Source of the DNA: Vesta saturnalis
Lineage: Eukaryota; Arthropoda; Insecta; Coleoptera; Lampyridae
DNA length: 64,000 nucleotides
NCBI GenBank assembly: GCA_036346205.1
Contig: JARFJB010002472.1
Location: 1 to 64,000, forward strand
Direction of reading: 5' to 3'
The first letter of the stretch is position 1. Each line of letters opens with the position of its first letter. Of the stretch, positions 11,278 to 23,142 are shown in pieces. The notes beneath the pieces were generated by a model that ran no database searches, was not told the DNA's origin, and saw nothing but the letters and a program-made list of their open reading frames with translations. The position numbers and the translations under genes were made by a program.

Positions 11278-12390
11278 TTACCGAATCACTGTTTCGATAG
11301 AATTATCATTCCATCTAACAACAGCTAAATCGGCAACACTACCACATCTTTGTTCCAAGAATCCCCTTTCTTTTTTAGAAACGGATTTTCTTCTTTCTAT
11401 CGGGTAATCGGAGATGCGATTTTCTCTTATAGTTCCGGTTGGTAAATATCCCTTTTCCTTTATTACCTGTGCGCCTAAATTCTGTTCCGATTTCAACGGG
11501 TTTGCTCCTGCATAAGGTATAAATTGGAAGACATACCCTTCTGCGTTGCAAGGACACCAAAGCTGGATGTGACGAATTGAAGGACATTTTAGTTTACAGA
11601 CGAAAGGAAGGACCTTAGTTTAGAAAATTTCTCTTCCTTTTCTGAGGAATCGTCGCATAAATTAAAATTTTGTTTTGCAATTTCTTACTAATGGTAAACC
11701 CTTGTCGTCGTCTCTTGACCAGTACATGTGTGTTTGCGGCGATGTGTGGTAACCAGATAATACTAGAATTCCCAAGAACCTTGTTAGGTCCGTAACTCTA
11801 AATTTAAATTCATGGAGATTTTTATCGCACGCATATGTTAACGAATAGCCTAAAACTTCTTTTAATAAGTTATCACCCATAACTAAACCTAAAGGTTCAA
11901 CTGGCGTATTTCTTTCCAATAAATTTTGGTTTCTCTTTCTTCGTGTGTTTTGAGGATTTTCCAATAGCAAAAACTACTTCTTCTTTCTGCCATTTAGGTT
12001 TTGCACGTATTGTAGTTTTCGACGATATCCTTCTATTCTTTTGCGGAATGCTCGTTTCGTCCGAGGTTTGCTGAAATTCATGCGTATCTTCATTTGGATG
12101 TATCTGAATTTCAAATATACCGGCTATATCGGATGGTCTCAAATCTTCTCCCAACAAATCTTCGTCAATTGATTCACATCTGGCGAGATATAAACAATAT
12201 CTCCTGTACCTGTCGCTTCCGTTTCTAATCTTTCTTTAAGTATCGCTTCCAACTCGACTTCTAATTCGCACAATGTTAGTGGTGTTGTAAAATAGGTCAA
12301 TATGTTGTCTCGCCACGATACACACGAGTGAACAGTGCAAACATTCCGTTGTGTATATGAAATCCGTCCACAAATCTCTGAAACTTTCAT
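11278..12390 (-). pseudogene. piggyBac-type transposase relic 1
   Basis: Broken - strand frames match two separated parts of a piggyBac-type transposase. 12390-11897 holds the acidic N-terminal region (VYISPDVNQL, GEDLRPSDIAGIFE). 11970-11662 holds the DDE_Tnp_1_7 entry region with RFLGILVLSGYH, MYWSRDDD and PLVRN. 11587-11278 holds the late core: GTEFRRTGNKGKG, then in another frame GYLPTGTIRENRI and VVRWNDNS. The middle of the catalytic domain between PLVRN and GTEFRRT is missing and several frameshifts are present. Known role: TTAA-targeted excision and insertion. No ends or TTAA duplications were located. Dead copy. Confidence 0.85.
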
Positions 12391-12744
12391 TGATGCATAT
12401 ACGTATCGTTATCTTTACTTTATCAAGAAGTAACAACAAACATATTTGCATTACTTACAATTGGGTTTGTAATTACCTTGCATCTATTAGCAATTACAAT
12501 TAAATGCGATGATTGCAGAGTATTAGACCAACTTATCTTTTGCGGAGTCGGAAAATGCAGGTAATTTGTTTATGTCTATTTAATTATCCAAGATTATTAT
12601 TTCATATATATTGTTGTTATAAGTAACTGAAATATACATTCGTCAATTATTATGCGCAGTAGCTCAAATTAAAAAAAAAAATATAATTCCATTAGGCCAA
12701 AGTAAGCGGTTCCTATGCGCATCAACGGCAAATAATAGATTAAG

Positions 12745-13112
12745 CAATAATCAGGTCCCCTTATGCCAACGATATGCTTAGCATTCGGGAGGTAATGGGT
12801 TCGATTCCGGTTACCGTCTACCATGTATGAGATTTTCTCAGTGGTTTTCTTCATACACGTATAGCGGCATAGTCACTGGGTATATGTACACCATGTTCGG
12901 CTATTTAGGCGAATGCTGGGGTATTATTTTCCCCTCGGAACCCTATGTGCGTTTGTTCCGATCTTACCTTGACCCCACCTATCCTTAACCCCACCATGCG
13001 TATACACGTAATGTATGTATTTATGATGGGAATCCATGATTGTGGCTGAAAGAGCTTGGAAAGCTCAAGCCGCTCGCCCTCCCCCCTTAAGGAGGAAATA
13101 AAACACGAGGCC
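12745..13112 (+). mobile_element. tRNA-derived SINE, copy 1
   Basis: Contains an exact Pol III B box GGTTCGATTCC at 12798-12808. It is followed by a body that matches 15211-15490 in the same order: CTCAG.GTGGTTTT, CATACACRYATAGCGGCAT, GGC.ATTTAGGCGAATG, CTATCCTTAA, AATGTATGTAT, GAC/ATTGTGGCTGAA.GAGC, and a 3' end with TTWAGGAGGRAAT. The A box is not convincing. SINEs of this kind are transcribed by Pol III and copied by a partner LINE. Confidence 0.75.
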
Positions 13113-13540
13113 TTTTCTTTCTCCTCGCCCTTACTGAATACATTGTATTCTGTAAGTGAATGTTTAGAATATGTAAAGGTTGGTTATGGTCGGTATTCTT
13201 TAAATAAGAGCTTCCAACCAATATGTTCCATAGACGGTTTAGCATTAAATGCTTTCTTTAACTTGGGTAATTTGAGAGGTTTTAGAATTGGAACACTGTC
13301 ATTGTAACAGCTGTTGTTTTATGACTCATTGGGAAATGCAGCTAACTTACTGATCCTTTATTCAAATTGCTTATCAGACACCTTACTGGTCCATTCTTAA
13401 AAATTTAGAGCTCCTGATTGAGGTTTTAATAGTGTGTATTAATCAATTAAAGAATTTCTTCATTTATGTGCAAAATATGTGTGATTGGAGAGTATTTTGT
13501 TGTTTAAATGTGCAAGAGATATAGATATCATTTATTTTTA
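13113..13540. other. Spacer upstream of peptide 1
   Basis: No gene recognised; this includes the distal promoter region of the peptide at 13628. Confidence 0.4.
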
Positions 13541-13541
13541 A

Positions 13542-13600
13542 TATATAAAATTTCGCAACTATTTGATAACTTACTAAACAAGAATTGTCGTTGATAACTC
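13542..13600 (+). promoter_or_regulatory. Proximal promoter of peptide 1: TATA-like and two GATA sites
   Basis: ATATATAAAA at 13541-13550, TGATAACTT starting at 13564 (64 bp before the ATG) and a second TGATAACT at 13592. The gene at 62024 has TGATAACTT 66 bp before its ATG. TGATAA fits the WGATAR consensus bound by GATA factors, which drive fat-body, haemocyte and gut genes in insects. The transcription start is not determined. Confidence 0.5.
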
Positions 13601-13627
13601 GAGTGCAAGACATCCTACACTGTTAAG

Positions 13628-13852
13628 ATGTTTTATATACAAATTGCAGTTGTTTTTTGTTTCATACAATTTCTTTCACTAACACGATGTACTGTACCAC
13701 CAAAAGCACGCAATACGAGCATTTTGGATGAATATTCAACAGGTACACCAATAAAACTCAAACCGGTAGTACCGCATTTTACTACCAAAATGTGCGCAGA
13801 GGGTTACGTTAAAGTAGGATGGTATTGCAGAAAAATACACAAACCTAATTAA
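13628..13852 (+). CDS. 74-residue secreted peptide with C-x10-C-R loop (peptide 1)
   Basis: Residues 1-21 are a clear signal peptide (hydrophobic stretch IAVVFCFIQFLSL, cleavage near C21/T22). Residues 22-54 form a low-complexity linker rich in Pro, Thr, Ser and Lys. The only mature cysteines after the leader end are at 56 and 67, ten residues apart, enclosing AEGYVKVGWY and followed by Arg-Lys. It is the same length as the peptide at 62024 and shares MF.I.I..VFC at the start and EGY.KVG..CR at the end, while the linker is unrelated: the pattern of a fast-evolving secreted peptide. The ATG is the first in frame. The stop codon is joined directly to a splice donor, so the gene has a 3'UTR intron. 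Role unknown; secapin-like venom or immune peptide is a hypothesis only. Confidence 0.85.
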   Translation: MFYIQIAVVFCFIQFLSLTRCTVPPKARNTSILDEYSTGTPIKLKPVVPHFTTKMCAEGYVKVGWYCRKIHKPN

Positions 13853-13912
13853 GTGAGTTGAATTTTTTTTAATTAAATTTTCTGTCAATTGGCATTCACT
13901 TTAATTTTTTAG
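13853..13912 (+). other. Predicted 60-nt 3'UTR intron of peptide 1
   Basis: GTGAGT starts immediately after the TAA stop, and a pyrimidine-rich TTTAATTTTTTAG acceptor ends at 13912. Sixty nucleotides is a normal short insect intron. A polyadenylation signal AATAAA follows at 14031-14036, giving a second, wholly non-coding exon of about 140 nt. Confidence 0.65.
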
Positions 13913-14384
13913 TGAAGTGAAGCAAATAATTGTGGTGCGGTTGGTGTTCAAAAATCAAACACATATCTGAATTCCTTATTACTTTGTCTCGCCAAATCTC
14001 GCATCATGTGGGAATAACAATTTGGAGAATAATAAAGGTTGTGCAAATACTTTTCCTAATCATGTAATTAACTTCAAACTTAGCTTAGTGATTTATAGGT
14101 TTTACTCCATAATTTGTAAATGATTAAACGTTAAACTAGGTATATAGTGTAAAACGAAATTAATCCTATTGTAATAGGCAATTATTAACAAATAAATCTA
14201 CTTAATACTGATTTAAACACACAAAGAAAAGTTTGCCTTTAATGGTATAGAGTAGTTCGTTAATTTTGTTCTCGATGCATTGCAATCGACGTTTTCATGT
14301 CTATGGATAGCGGACTGCAATGAACGCAAAGAAAAATGCACAATTGTAATATATAAAGCTCGGGAAGTGTGCACTGAAGAACCC

Positions 14385-14965
14385 TAAAGTATGCATGCAA
14401 ATATGCACCAAAAACAGTAAAAATAAGCACACATACTAAAACAACGAAATAAATACTTATTTTACCTTATATTTAGGTATATATTACTTATTGTAAGAAA
14501 TACATAAACAAAAAATGCACTAAAAATAAGTGCCTATAATAAATTATTTTATTTGTTTATTAATGAATAATAATTACTATATTTTAAATTATAACCCTTT
14601 ATTATGTTACCTTTATTTATTTCTGTTAAAACAATATACTATTAAGTGTTTTTCTAAACTGTTTAAAGTAAAACTTCGCCGTCTATCTGTTAACACTAAT
14701 TTGTAGGCGGAAAAAGAATAAAACAAATTACGAAAATTCCTCTATTAAGTCTCCGGCAACAACCCATAATATTACATTTACGGCGGCATCCGGATTATCG
14801 CTTAGCAGGATGTACTCACTTTACCTACTCATAACGAAATAAGTACAATAAAAATTTTTTTTGCGATTTCATTCCGAAAATCGCTCAAAATATGCACCTT
14901 TAATAAATGCATATGCATTTTGTCATAATATGCTTATATGCACTTTATATGTATTTTGCATAATG
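14385..14965. mobile_element. Non-autonomous element with ATATGCA-rich ends, copy 2
   Basis: Clusters of ATGCA, ATATGCAC and ATGCATATGCA at 14390-14440 and 14885-14960 enclose an AT-rich core lacking the motif. Same design as 3980-5092 but about half the length. No coding capacity. Confidence 0.45.
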
Positions 14966-15210
14966 AACAAAGTACCATTAACTGTAATATTTAAATGTGT
15001 AGTGGGCAAAGGAATTGTTACAGTTAAGTAGAAAATGAGAAAATGACAATAAATGAAGCAAACTTTCTAAATAGCTAACTGCTATTATGTAATGTAATTT
15101 GCTTTACTTTGTATAAAGTGTCGCACTAAACTCTTTTATTATCATTTTCTACATTAAGGTTAGAAAGTTAGTGCAGACCACAATTCAATAATTCAATCCC
15201 ATACGCCTAA
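14966..15210. other. AT-rich spacer
   Basis: Nothing recognised. Confidence 0.35.
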
Positions 15211-15490
15211 TTTCTCAGGGTGGTTTTTCCTCATACACACATAGCGGCATGAGCACTACGTATACGCACTTCATGTGTGGCCATTTAGGCGAATGATGTG
15301 GTAGTATCTTCCTCCATAGAACCCAACTTCGTTCCTTCCGATATTATCCGGCCTGCATCTATCCTTAATTCTATCATTCATAAGTATTTAATGTATGTAT
15401 GCATGTTGGGAATTCGTGACTGTGGCTGAAGGAGCATTTACAACTTAAGCAGACCTCCCTCTCCCTCCCTCTTTAGGAGGGAATGAAATA
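15211..15490 (+). mobile_element. tRNA-derived SINE, copy 2 (5' truncated)
   Basis: Matches the body and 3' end of the SINE at 12745 but lacks the tRNA-like head with the B box, as expected from incomplete reverse transcription. The two copies lie in the same orientation and bracket the peptide 1 gene. Confidence 0.72.
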
Positions 15491-16770
15491 TTGACATCCT
15501 TTTTTTTCATACGGATATTCGTTCGCTACGCTGTGCGTTCCTTTCTGCGCTTGTTACATAAAATACTATTTACAACAATGCATGCACACAAATACAATTG
15601 TACTTCGTTAACTACACAACCAACACAGTTTATATTCCTAACAGAAAAATAAAAAACTAGTTTGTTATAAAAAGGAACAACTAACCTTTAAATTGCAAAC
15701 AATTATCGAAAGCAAACTGACGGTATGATTTCATTCATTTTATCTTAAAATAAATCAAACCTTGGTGATCTCCTACGTAAGTGGTATAAATCCAGCGCAG
15801 ATTAACCAATAAATAATAAAACAATTAGGATTGATGTTGATATAACATGTTCTGAATCAAGTTTGGTATTATGTATCACTCGGTGTATCCTTCACGTTGT
15901 GCTAAGGTCAGCTATCACAACCAGTGTTCAATGTGAATACATTGCGACACATAAAGTATTGAAACGGGTTTGAAATGATCTTATTTTACCTATATTTTGT
16001 AACATGGCCACCAAAATTCTAGTTACGATTGCTAATGAATTTTGAAACATGATTAATTTTGTTTTAATCCATAACAATTGCTTGACTAATGGTCCCACAG
16101 TATCGCTTATTATTTGATTTTGAGGTGTTACTAGAACGTTCAGTTGGTTCTCAATGGAGAGGCATTTATTTAACGATCATATGATTGTACAATTACATTA
16201 AATTATAATATTAATTCATAAGTGTCAAAATTATTTAATTATCGCATACCATAAAATAATAAAATAATTTCCAAATACATAAGAATATTGAATCTTCATT
16301 TTAATTAATAACAATAAACATTAATTTATACATTGTTGAGCCCGAAAACATATTTTGTTGCAGATTGTTGCAGAGGTCGCCCTTATATACACCTTACGCA
16401 GTTAAACAAACTGTATGCTTTTGAACCCGACTTGTGGCAACCTGGTCCGGCTTCCTTAATCATATTCTAGGTAAATTTTGATTATTTCACGACGATTTGT
16501 AATATTTCTGTTTTGGTTACTGCTTGATCGCTATTACATCAGTATGATATATGGTGTTGATCATTCAAAATGTGTATTAATTATGTACTGCTACAAATTC
16601 ATAAGTATCGTCTGCATATAAAAGTAAATTCCGTATATGGAAGTAAAGTAATGTTTGCCACGATTGTTCATACAGCAGGCTTATTGTCAGAAACCAAAAG
16701 AAAAGAGTAATTAAAATTACTTAATTAAAAATCACTCTTTCAACAAATATTATACATATAAAAAGTAATA
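15491..16770. other. AT-rich spacer
   Basis: No gene or repeat partner recognised up to the GT microsatellite. Confidence 0.35.
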
Positions 16771-16774
16771 ATCA

Positions 16775-17480
16775 TCGTGTGTGTGTGCGTGTGTGCGTGT
16801 GTCCGTGTGTGCGTGTGTGCGTGTGTGAGTGTGTGCGTGTGTGCGTGTGTGCGTGTGTCGTGTGTCGTGTCGTGTGTGTGTCGTATGTACGTGTGTGCTG
16901 TGTGTGCGTATGCGTGTGCGTGTGTGCACGTGTGTCCGTGTGTCGTGTCTGCGTGTGTGCGTGTGCGCGTGTGTGCGTGTGTCCGTGTGTGCGTGTCTGT
17001 GTGTGCCTGTGAGAGGTGTGCGTGGTGCGAGTGTGCGAGTGTGCGTGTCTGCGTGTGTGCGTGTGAGCGTGTTGCGTGTCTGCGTGTGTGCGTGTGCGTG
17101 TCTGCGTGTGCGTGTGAGGGTGTGTGCGTGTCGTGTGGTGTGTGCGTGTGTGCGTGTGTGCTGTGTGCGTGTGTGCGTGTGTGCTGTGTGCGTGTGTGCG
17201 TGTGTGCGTGTGTGTGTGTGCGTGTGCGTGTGTGCGTGTGTGGTGTGCGTGTGTGCGTGTGCTGGTGTGCGTGTGTGTGCGTGGCGTGTGCTGTGTGAGT
17301 GTGAGCGTGTGCGTGTCTGCTGTGCGTGTGCGCGTGTGTGAGTACGTGCCCGTGTGCGTGTCTGCGTGTGTGCGTGGTACGTGTGTCCGTGTGTGCGTGT
17401 CTGCTGTGTGCGTGTGAAAGGGTGTGCGTGTGTGCTGTGTGTGCGTGTTTGCGGGTTGGATGCGTGCTTGTGCGTGTGTG
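16775..17480. repeat. (GTGTGC)n array, left flank of the PolB element
   Basis: About 700 bp of GTGTGC/GTGT units, G+T on the + strand. A similar array with the same strand bias lies at 27386-27810, on the other side of the PolB element. All long frames here are low-complexity artefacts. Confidence 0.95.
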
Positions 17481-17575
17481 CAGACTGCTGCTGAACCAAA
17501 CCCCCATGTGGGGTTACATTATAACAAGGGAAATGTATAGTGAGAAACTTATGTTATAAAAAGTAAGTAAGTCTG

Positions 17576-17645
17576 TGAGTTCCGAACCGTAGACCTCTGA
17601 ACAACAAACGGGGACCTTAACCGCTTCGCATCGGACCGGTTACAG
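17576..17645 (-). promoter_or_regulatory. tRNA-like Pol III module, left arm, outer
   Basis: Reverse complement of the module at 27192-27262. B-box-like GGTTCGGAACT is retained; the A box is damaged here. See the right-arm copy for the best version. Confidence 0.5.
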
Positions 17646-17729
17646 TATAAACCTATAGATCGTATAAAACAGTATATCTATATATAGCGTACGCACACAC
17701 CCTCAGATCACTCCTACAAACACAGACAT

Positions 17730-17997
17730 ATGGTGGGCTCTTTATGGACAGTTTTATACAATATACAAATCTGCATTCTATAATGTGTAAGAGAGAGCGA
17801 GAAAAGCAGTAGTGAGAAAGAAACACATGTTGAGGGGGTCTATGTGGAGAGTTACTATAAAATATATATACGTCTGCACTCTGTAGTGTGTGTGCGTATG
17901 TGTGTGCAGAGATGAGAAAGAAAGATAGGTGTTGAGGGTATATATGGTCAGTTATTATAAAATATATGTCTGCACTCTGTAGTACATGTGTGAGAGT

Positions 17998-18000
<3 letters not shown>
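17730..18000. repeat. Three 115-bp iterons
   Basis: Each unit carries the order GGTCTAT.TGG.CAGTTA.TATAAAATATA, then GTCTGCACTCTGTAGT, then GAGAAAGAAA.A. Three units lie here, three at 22720-23040 and three inverted at 26860-27110. Regularly spaced iterons near the ends of a replicating element can be binding sites for an element-encoded protein; that role is inferred. Confidence 0.75.
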
Positions 18001-18049
<49 letters not shown>

Positions 18050-18381
18050 ACGAGAAAAGCAGAGGTGAGAAAGGAAGACAGGGTGGGTAGACCTCTGAAG
18101 TAACTAAGGAGGACCTAAACCATGCGCCATAAGACCGTATACGGTGTAAACGTAGAGATCGTATAATCACTACATCTATAGCTTAGCGTAGGCATACACC
18201 CTCAGATGAATGTTTCCACTAATCACATTTAACCAGACAAATTAGCTGTCAATCAGATGAATAGTTATGAGAATACTATCAGGAGGGGGTGACTAATGTA
18301 TAAATACGCTCATCAGGTACTAAATGACTTAGTTTACTTTTACTGCTGCTACCGTACACATCGGTCTCATCGCGAGTGCAC

Positions 18382-21300
18382 ATGGCTAATTTTGAAATTG
18401 TCAGTGAGCGTTATATGAACATAAAGAAGTTTCGCTCAACCAAGCGAAAAATTTTGTTTAAACTAAAGAACAGTACTGGAAAGCTAAATGTGTTAGATTG
18501 GGAAGAACAGGAGTTAATCAAGTTATTACATACATTATGTCATCGGTTAACCCCGACGATAAAGTGGGGATAACCTTCACGCAGAAAATTTCAAATTTAA
18601 ACTACCGGGGTGGTTTTCGTAAAGCATCCGAAGTGACATTTGGCTCTGTGTGGGTATTTTGGAATCACTACTGCAGAGTAATACTGAGCACACGAGCACG
18701 GACACATTTCATATGGAGGTAACGTGTATCACCGCCAACAGGGAACGGAAGACAGCGAGTGTATAACAATTACAATGAAGAATCAACCATGCGACGTGGA
18801 ATAATTACTATACGCAATGAAGATAACTTATGTTTACCGCGAGCATTAGTAGTGGGTAGAGCCTTGCAGATAAAGACCCGAGATATAATGACATTAGAAA
18901 AAGGATGCACAACAAAAACTATTTGCGCTAAACTTAATAGAAGTCGCTAAGGTTATAATTCCGAGTAAGGGGTGTAGTATTAACGAACTTAGACAGTTTC
19001 AACAATACCTTACCGGGTACAACATTACAGTATACCAACACGGCACTAAGGGACGAGAAATGTTATTCGAAGGTGTCGACCCCGGGGAAAAGAAAATAAG
19101 ATTACTGTACAACCAAGGACATTTTAACGTTATAAAATCTTTAACATCAGCATTTTGCTGCAGCTATTACTGTGAAAAGTGTCATATCCCGTACAATACT
19201 TTAAATAGGCATAGGTGTGGAGCTACATGCCCCTGCTGTAGAAGAGCTCCAGTTTGTGAAAAATTAAGTGAAGAAGTTTATTGCCACGACTGCGGTAGAA
19301 GCTTTCGTTCGTCCATATGTCTTTTGAACCATAAGAAGAAAAACGGGTGTGTATATATGTTCACCAGTACACAAATGCAGCGTTTGTTTAAAAACATTTA
19401 ATATTAACAACCGAAAAACACCTCATTTTTGTGGAGAGGTGTTTTGTAAACAATGCAACGATCATAAACCGGAAAACCATTTTTGTTTTATTAGACAAGC
19501 AACCCCGTATAAAGAGAATAACGACGTTTTATTTTTGTTTTATGATTTAGAAACTCGTCAAGAAAAATCTCACCCCGAAAAACCGGCAGTAAAACTTCAC
19601 GAGGCGAATCTTTGTGTATTTCAGCAAGTGTGCCCTACGTGCTACACACTACCATGATCTCTAGTTATATGCCCCAATGTGGTGTTAGAGAACAAATATT
19701 ACAAGGTGAATACTGTATCAACAAAATCTTTAGTTACTTGCTGGAAGTAAGAAAATTGTTCAAAAGGTTGTTGTAATAGCCCACAATGGCCAGGGTTTGA
19801 TCACCAGTTTATCTTAAACCATACACTAACAAACACACATCTTAAACCGGAGATTATAATGAGAGGGTCTAAAATACTAATGATGAAATTTGATAACCTA
19901 AAATTTATTGATAGTCTTAACTACTTCCCTATGCCGCTCTCAGCTCTACCAAAGGCATTTGGATTAGCGACGGGTATAAGAAAAGGTTATTTCCCCATCT
20001 ATTTAACATTAAAGCAAACTCCGAGTATGTAGGGTCGCTACCCATATTGATTACTACTCCCCAACTCCATGAAACCCGAAGAAAGAGTTGAATTTTTAAA
20101 ATGGTATGAAGAAACGCAATCACAGGGTTATATATTTAAAATGTCGGAAGAGTTAATAGAATATTGCCGGTCCGACGTAGACATCTTAAAACATGCTTGC
20201 ATGTACTTTAGAAGATTGTTTTTGAAGGAGTGTTTGGTTGATCCGTTTGTCGAAGCCATTACGATAGCTTCAGCTTGCAATCTGGTGTATCGAAGACGAT
20301 TTTACAACCCGATACAATAGGAATTATCCCCAAAGCTGGTTATCGGAGAGTAGACAAGCAATCTATAAGTGCTAACAATGGTTGGTCTGGGAAGAGGACC
20401 GTAGAGGTATTTCTATTCAACACGCGGGTAAACAGAGAGAGTATGTGACGTATGGTTTGAGAGTAGACGGTTATTGCGAATCATCAAACGAAGTTTTTGA
20501 GTTTTACGGGTGCTACTATCACGGTTGTCCTATATGCTTTACAACACGGCGCGATGCACAGCTGTTTGACAATCCACACGATACCATGGAGCAGAGATAT
20601 GAAAATACTAAATCAAAAGTATTCCGTCTTAAAAACTTATTACGTCACTGAAATGTGGGAAGTAAATTTTCGCTAGAATTAAAACAAACCCAAAAATGTT
20701 ATACTTAAAACATCACCCCTGATAAGAACGTCCTCTTAACCCACGCGATGCATTTTATGGTGGTAGAACGGGTGTACAAAACTAAAATATGTAGCAAAAC
20801 CCGGCGAAAGAATTAAATACGTCAACGTGTGCTCGTTGTACCCTGGGTTTGTAAATATGGGAAGTTTCCAACTGGTCACCCACGGGTATACGTTGGGAGG
20901 AGTGTGACGAGTTTACTACTAGGCGTGCCTTCCCCAGCGGTATAATTAAGTGTTCAATTCTGCCACCTCAAGATATTTACCATCCTGTGCTCCCTATGAA
21001 GATACATCAAAACTTATATTTCCGCTTTGTCGCACATGTGTAGAACGACTAAGTACCGAAGAATGCTTGCATGATATTCAGGAACGAACACTTCACGGTA
21101 CATGGTGTACAGACGAGATCGTAGAAGCCGTCAAAGAGGGTACAATATAGTACAGATACAAGAAATCTGGTCATATGACACAACACAGTATGATAAAACA
21201 GATAGATCAGGCGGTCTATTTTCCGGTTTCATAAATATGTTCTTAAGGTTGGCCATCTAACTGTACAAATCAAGAAGACCTTTATATTGCAGAGTTCCTT

Positions 21301-22079
21301 AACAACGGGGTGTACAGCTCGAACCCGGTTCTATTGAGAAAATCCAGCTCTTAGATCTCTAGCAAAGCTTATGTTAAATAGTTTCTGGGGTAAATTTGGT
21401 CAACGCGAAAATCAAAGCAAAACTTCAATTATTAATACTCTAAAAGAGTTTCACGATTTAATGTTTTCTCCATCAGTTGAAGTTAATCATATACAGGAAA
21501 TTAACGAGGACACCCTAATTGTAAACTGGATATACGCGGAAGAGGCTGCTGAGCCCTTGTTTAATGTAAACTGCGTAATAGCAGCCTACGTAACCACACA
21601 AGCACGATTAAAATTATATTCGTATCTCGAAGCGTTGAGAGAGGGTGCTATATTACGATACTGATTCTGTTATTTACAGTTCAAAAGAAGGGTACCCGGA
21701 TCTACCGCTAGGAAATATGTTTGGAGATCTTACTGATGAAATTGAACCTCAATACGGTTGTGGGTCTTATATCACCGAGTTTGCGTCAGGAGGACCGAAA
21801 ACATACGGCTACAAAGTTTATTTACCAGATGGGGCGATAAAGCAAACGATTAAAGTGAAAGGAATTACCCTTAACTATGAAAATTTAGGAAAAGTTAACT
21901 TAGAATCCTTAATTGACTTAGTGGATGACACAGAACATGAAATTTTAACTTCTACTAACGTCATTAGGCGTACACAGACCACGAACTCGTCACAAAACCT
22001 GAAATTAAAACACTCGATTAAACATCAACAAACGTCGCAGGATAGAAAACTACGACACGATACCATACGGATATAAGAA
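18382..22079 (+). pseudogene. DNA polymerase type B (protein-primed, Polinton/adintovirus/bidnavirus-like), broken
   Basis: Recognisable blocks run in family order over 3.7 kb. A Cys/His-rich zinc-finger-like segment lies at 19150-19330 (several C-x2-C pairs). Exo I DLET is at 19544-19555, an Exo II-like AHNGQG at about 19780, Exo III YCRSDVDIL at 20162-20188, the FYGCYYHGCPICF segment at 20502, motif A SLYP near 20838, motif B LNSFWGKFG near 21374, motif C YYDTDS near 21651, and GGPKTYGYKVY near 21790. The frame changes at least eight times and has stops, so it is dead. In motif A the residue expected to be catalytic Asp reads Asn (YVNVCSLYP). AATAAA follows at 22104. Known role: replication of linear viral or transposon genomes. 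Integrase, packaging ATPase, protease and capsid genes were not seen. Confidence 0.85.
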
Positions 22080-22440
22080 AACGAAAATGATTTAGTGTGA
22101 AACAATAAAGTGTTATTGTACCAGTTAGTGTAAATACAATCGGATTTTAGGATATATTACAGGTGTATTATATTGTTGGAATGTTTAACCAATAAATAGA
22201 ATAGATATTAAGATCAAAACATAGTTCAAAACGAGAATAAACCATGAATGTTTATATGTTTTCACTATATATTAGAATTGGAATGTTGCAATAGTACGTT
22301 ATAGACTTAAATAAATCGAAAGACTATATTAAAATAACTTATAGATCTTTGATGTATGTAAAACTACGTGTATATGTATTCAATGTAATCTTAAATAAAG
22401 AAAAGAAAAACCATACTCGTTTCTCACTTATTTCACTCGC
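22080..22440. other. AT-rich 3' flank of the polymerase gene
   Basis: Contains the likely polyadenylation signal at 22104-22109 and nothing else recognisable. Confidence 0.4.
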
Positions 22441-22463
22441 ACATATTTACTTAAGGAATTACT

Positions 22464-22518
22464 CTAATCGAACCGTAGACCTCTGAAATAACAAACGAGG
22501 ACCCCAACAGCTGCGCCA
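22464..22518 (-). promoter_or_regulatory. tRNA-like Pol III module in the third arm copy
   Basis: On the - strand: A-box-like TGGCGCAGCTG (22518-22508) and B-box-like GGTTCGATTAG (22474-22464), the best B box of the family. Spacing between the boxes is about 33 bp, normal for tRNA genes. Confidence 0.6.
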
Positions 22519-22795
22519 CCAATCCGCTTACATTATAAACCTATAGATCTCATATAAACAGTATATCTATAGCTTAGCGTAGACACACACCTCAGATCAC
22601 CGTAAAATAGTTATCCTACAAGCACAGTTCCAAATACGAGCTTAAAGATGTTACGTTACTGATGTATGCGTGTGTGTGTCTGTGCGAGAGAGCGAGCACA
22701 GTGGTGAGGCAGAAAGACACGCATTGGGGGTCTTTTGTGGGCAGTTATTATAAAATATACAAGTCTGCACTCTGTAGTGTGTCTGCGTGAGAGAG

Positions 22796-22829
<34 letters not shown>

Positions 22830-23038
22830 CAGAGATGAGAAAGAAAGATAGGTGTTGAGGGTCTATATGCTCAGTTATTATAAAATATATACGTCTGCAC
22901 TCTGTAGTACATGTGTGAGAGAGACAGAGACAGAGAGAGAGAGAGCGAGAAAGAGAAAACAGTGGTGAGAAAGAAAGACATGCGCTGGGAACCTTTGTGG
23001 TCAGTTATTATAAAATATACACGTCTGCACTCTGTAGT

Positions 23039-23142
23039 GGTCTGTCTGTCTGGTCTGCCTAGTCTGACTGATCAGTCTGGTCTGGCTGGTCTGTCTGATC
23101 TGGCTGGTCTGTCTGGTCTATCTGGTCTGTCTGTCTATTTGT
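23039..23142. repeat. TGGTCTGTC satellite
   Basis: About eleven imperfect copies of a 9-bp TGGTCTGTC / TGGTCTGGC unit inserted between the third iteron and the short polymerase-like block. Confidence 0.9.

Larger units (their letters stand above)
17481..19249 (+). repeat. Left inverted arm of the PolB element
   Basis: Nearly identical in reverse complement to 25609-27350. Outer landmarks AACCAAA.CCCCATGT..GGGTTACATTATA and AAATGTATAGTGAGAAACTTATG occur at both ends. The arm contains, from outside in: a tRNA-like module (17576-17645), three iterons of about 115 bp (17730-18000), an AG microsatellite, a second tRNA-like module (18090-18150), and the first 870 bp of the polymerase gene including its zinc-finger-like region. 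Arms this long that include the 5' part of a gene are unusual for a DNA transposon. Confidence 0.85.

Noticed and set aside
13056..13307. 83-codon frame just upstream of peptide 1
   Set aside because: Its start lies in the 3' part of the SINE and the rest has no recognisable features.
16740..17559. Several frames over 150 codons of Thr/His or Cys/Val repeats, also at 27274-27914, 6746-7139, 60127-60465 and 3763-3993
   Set aside because: All are translations of GT/AC microsatellites.
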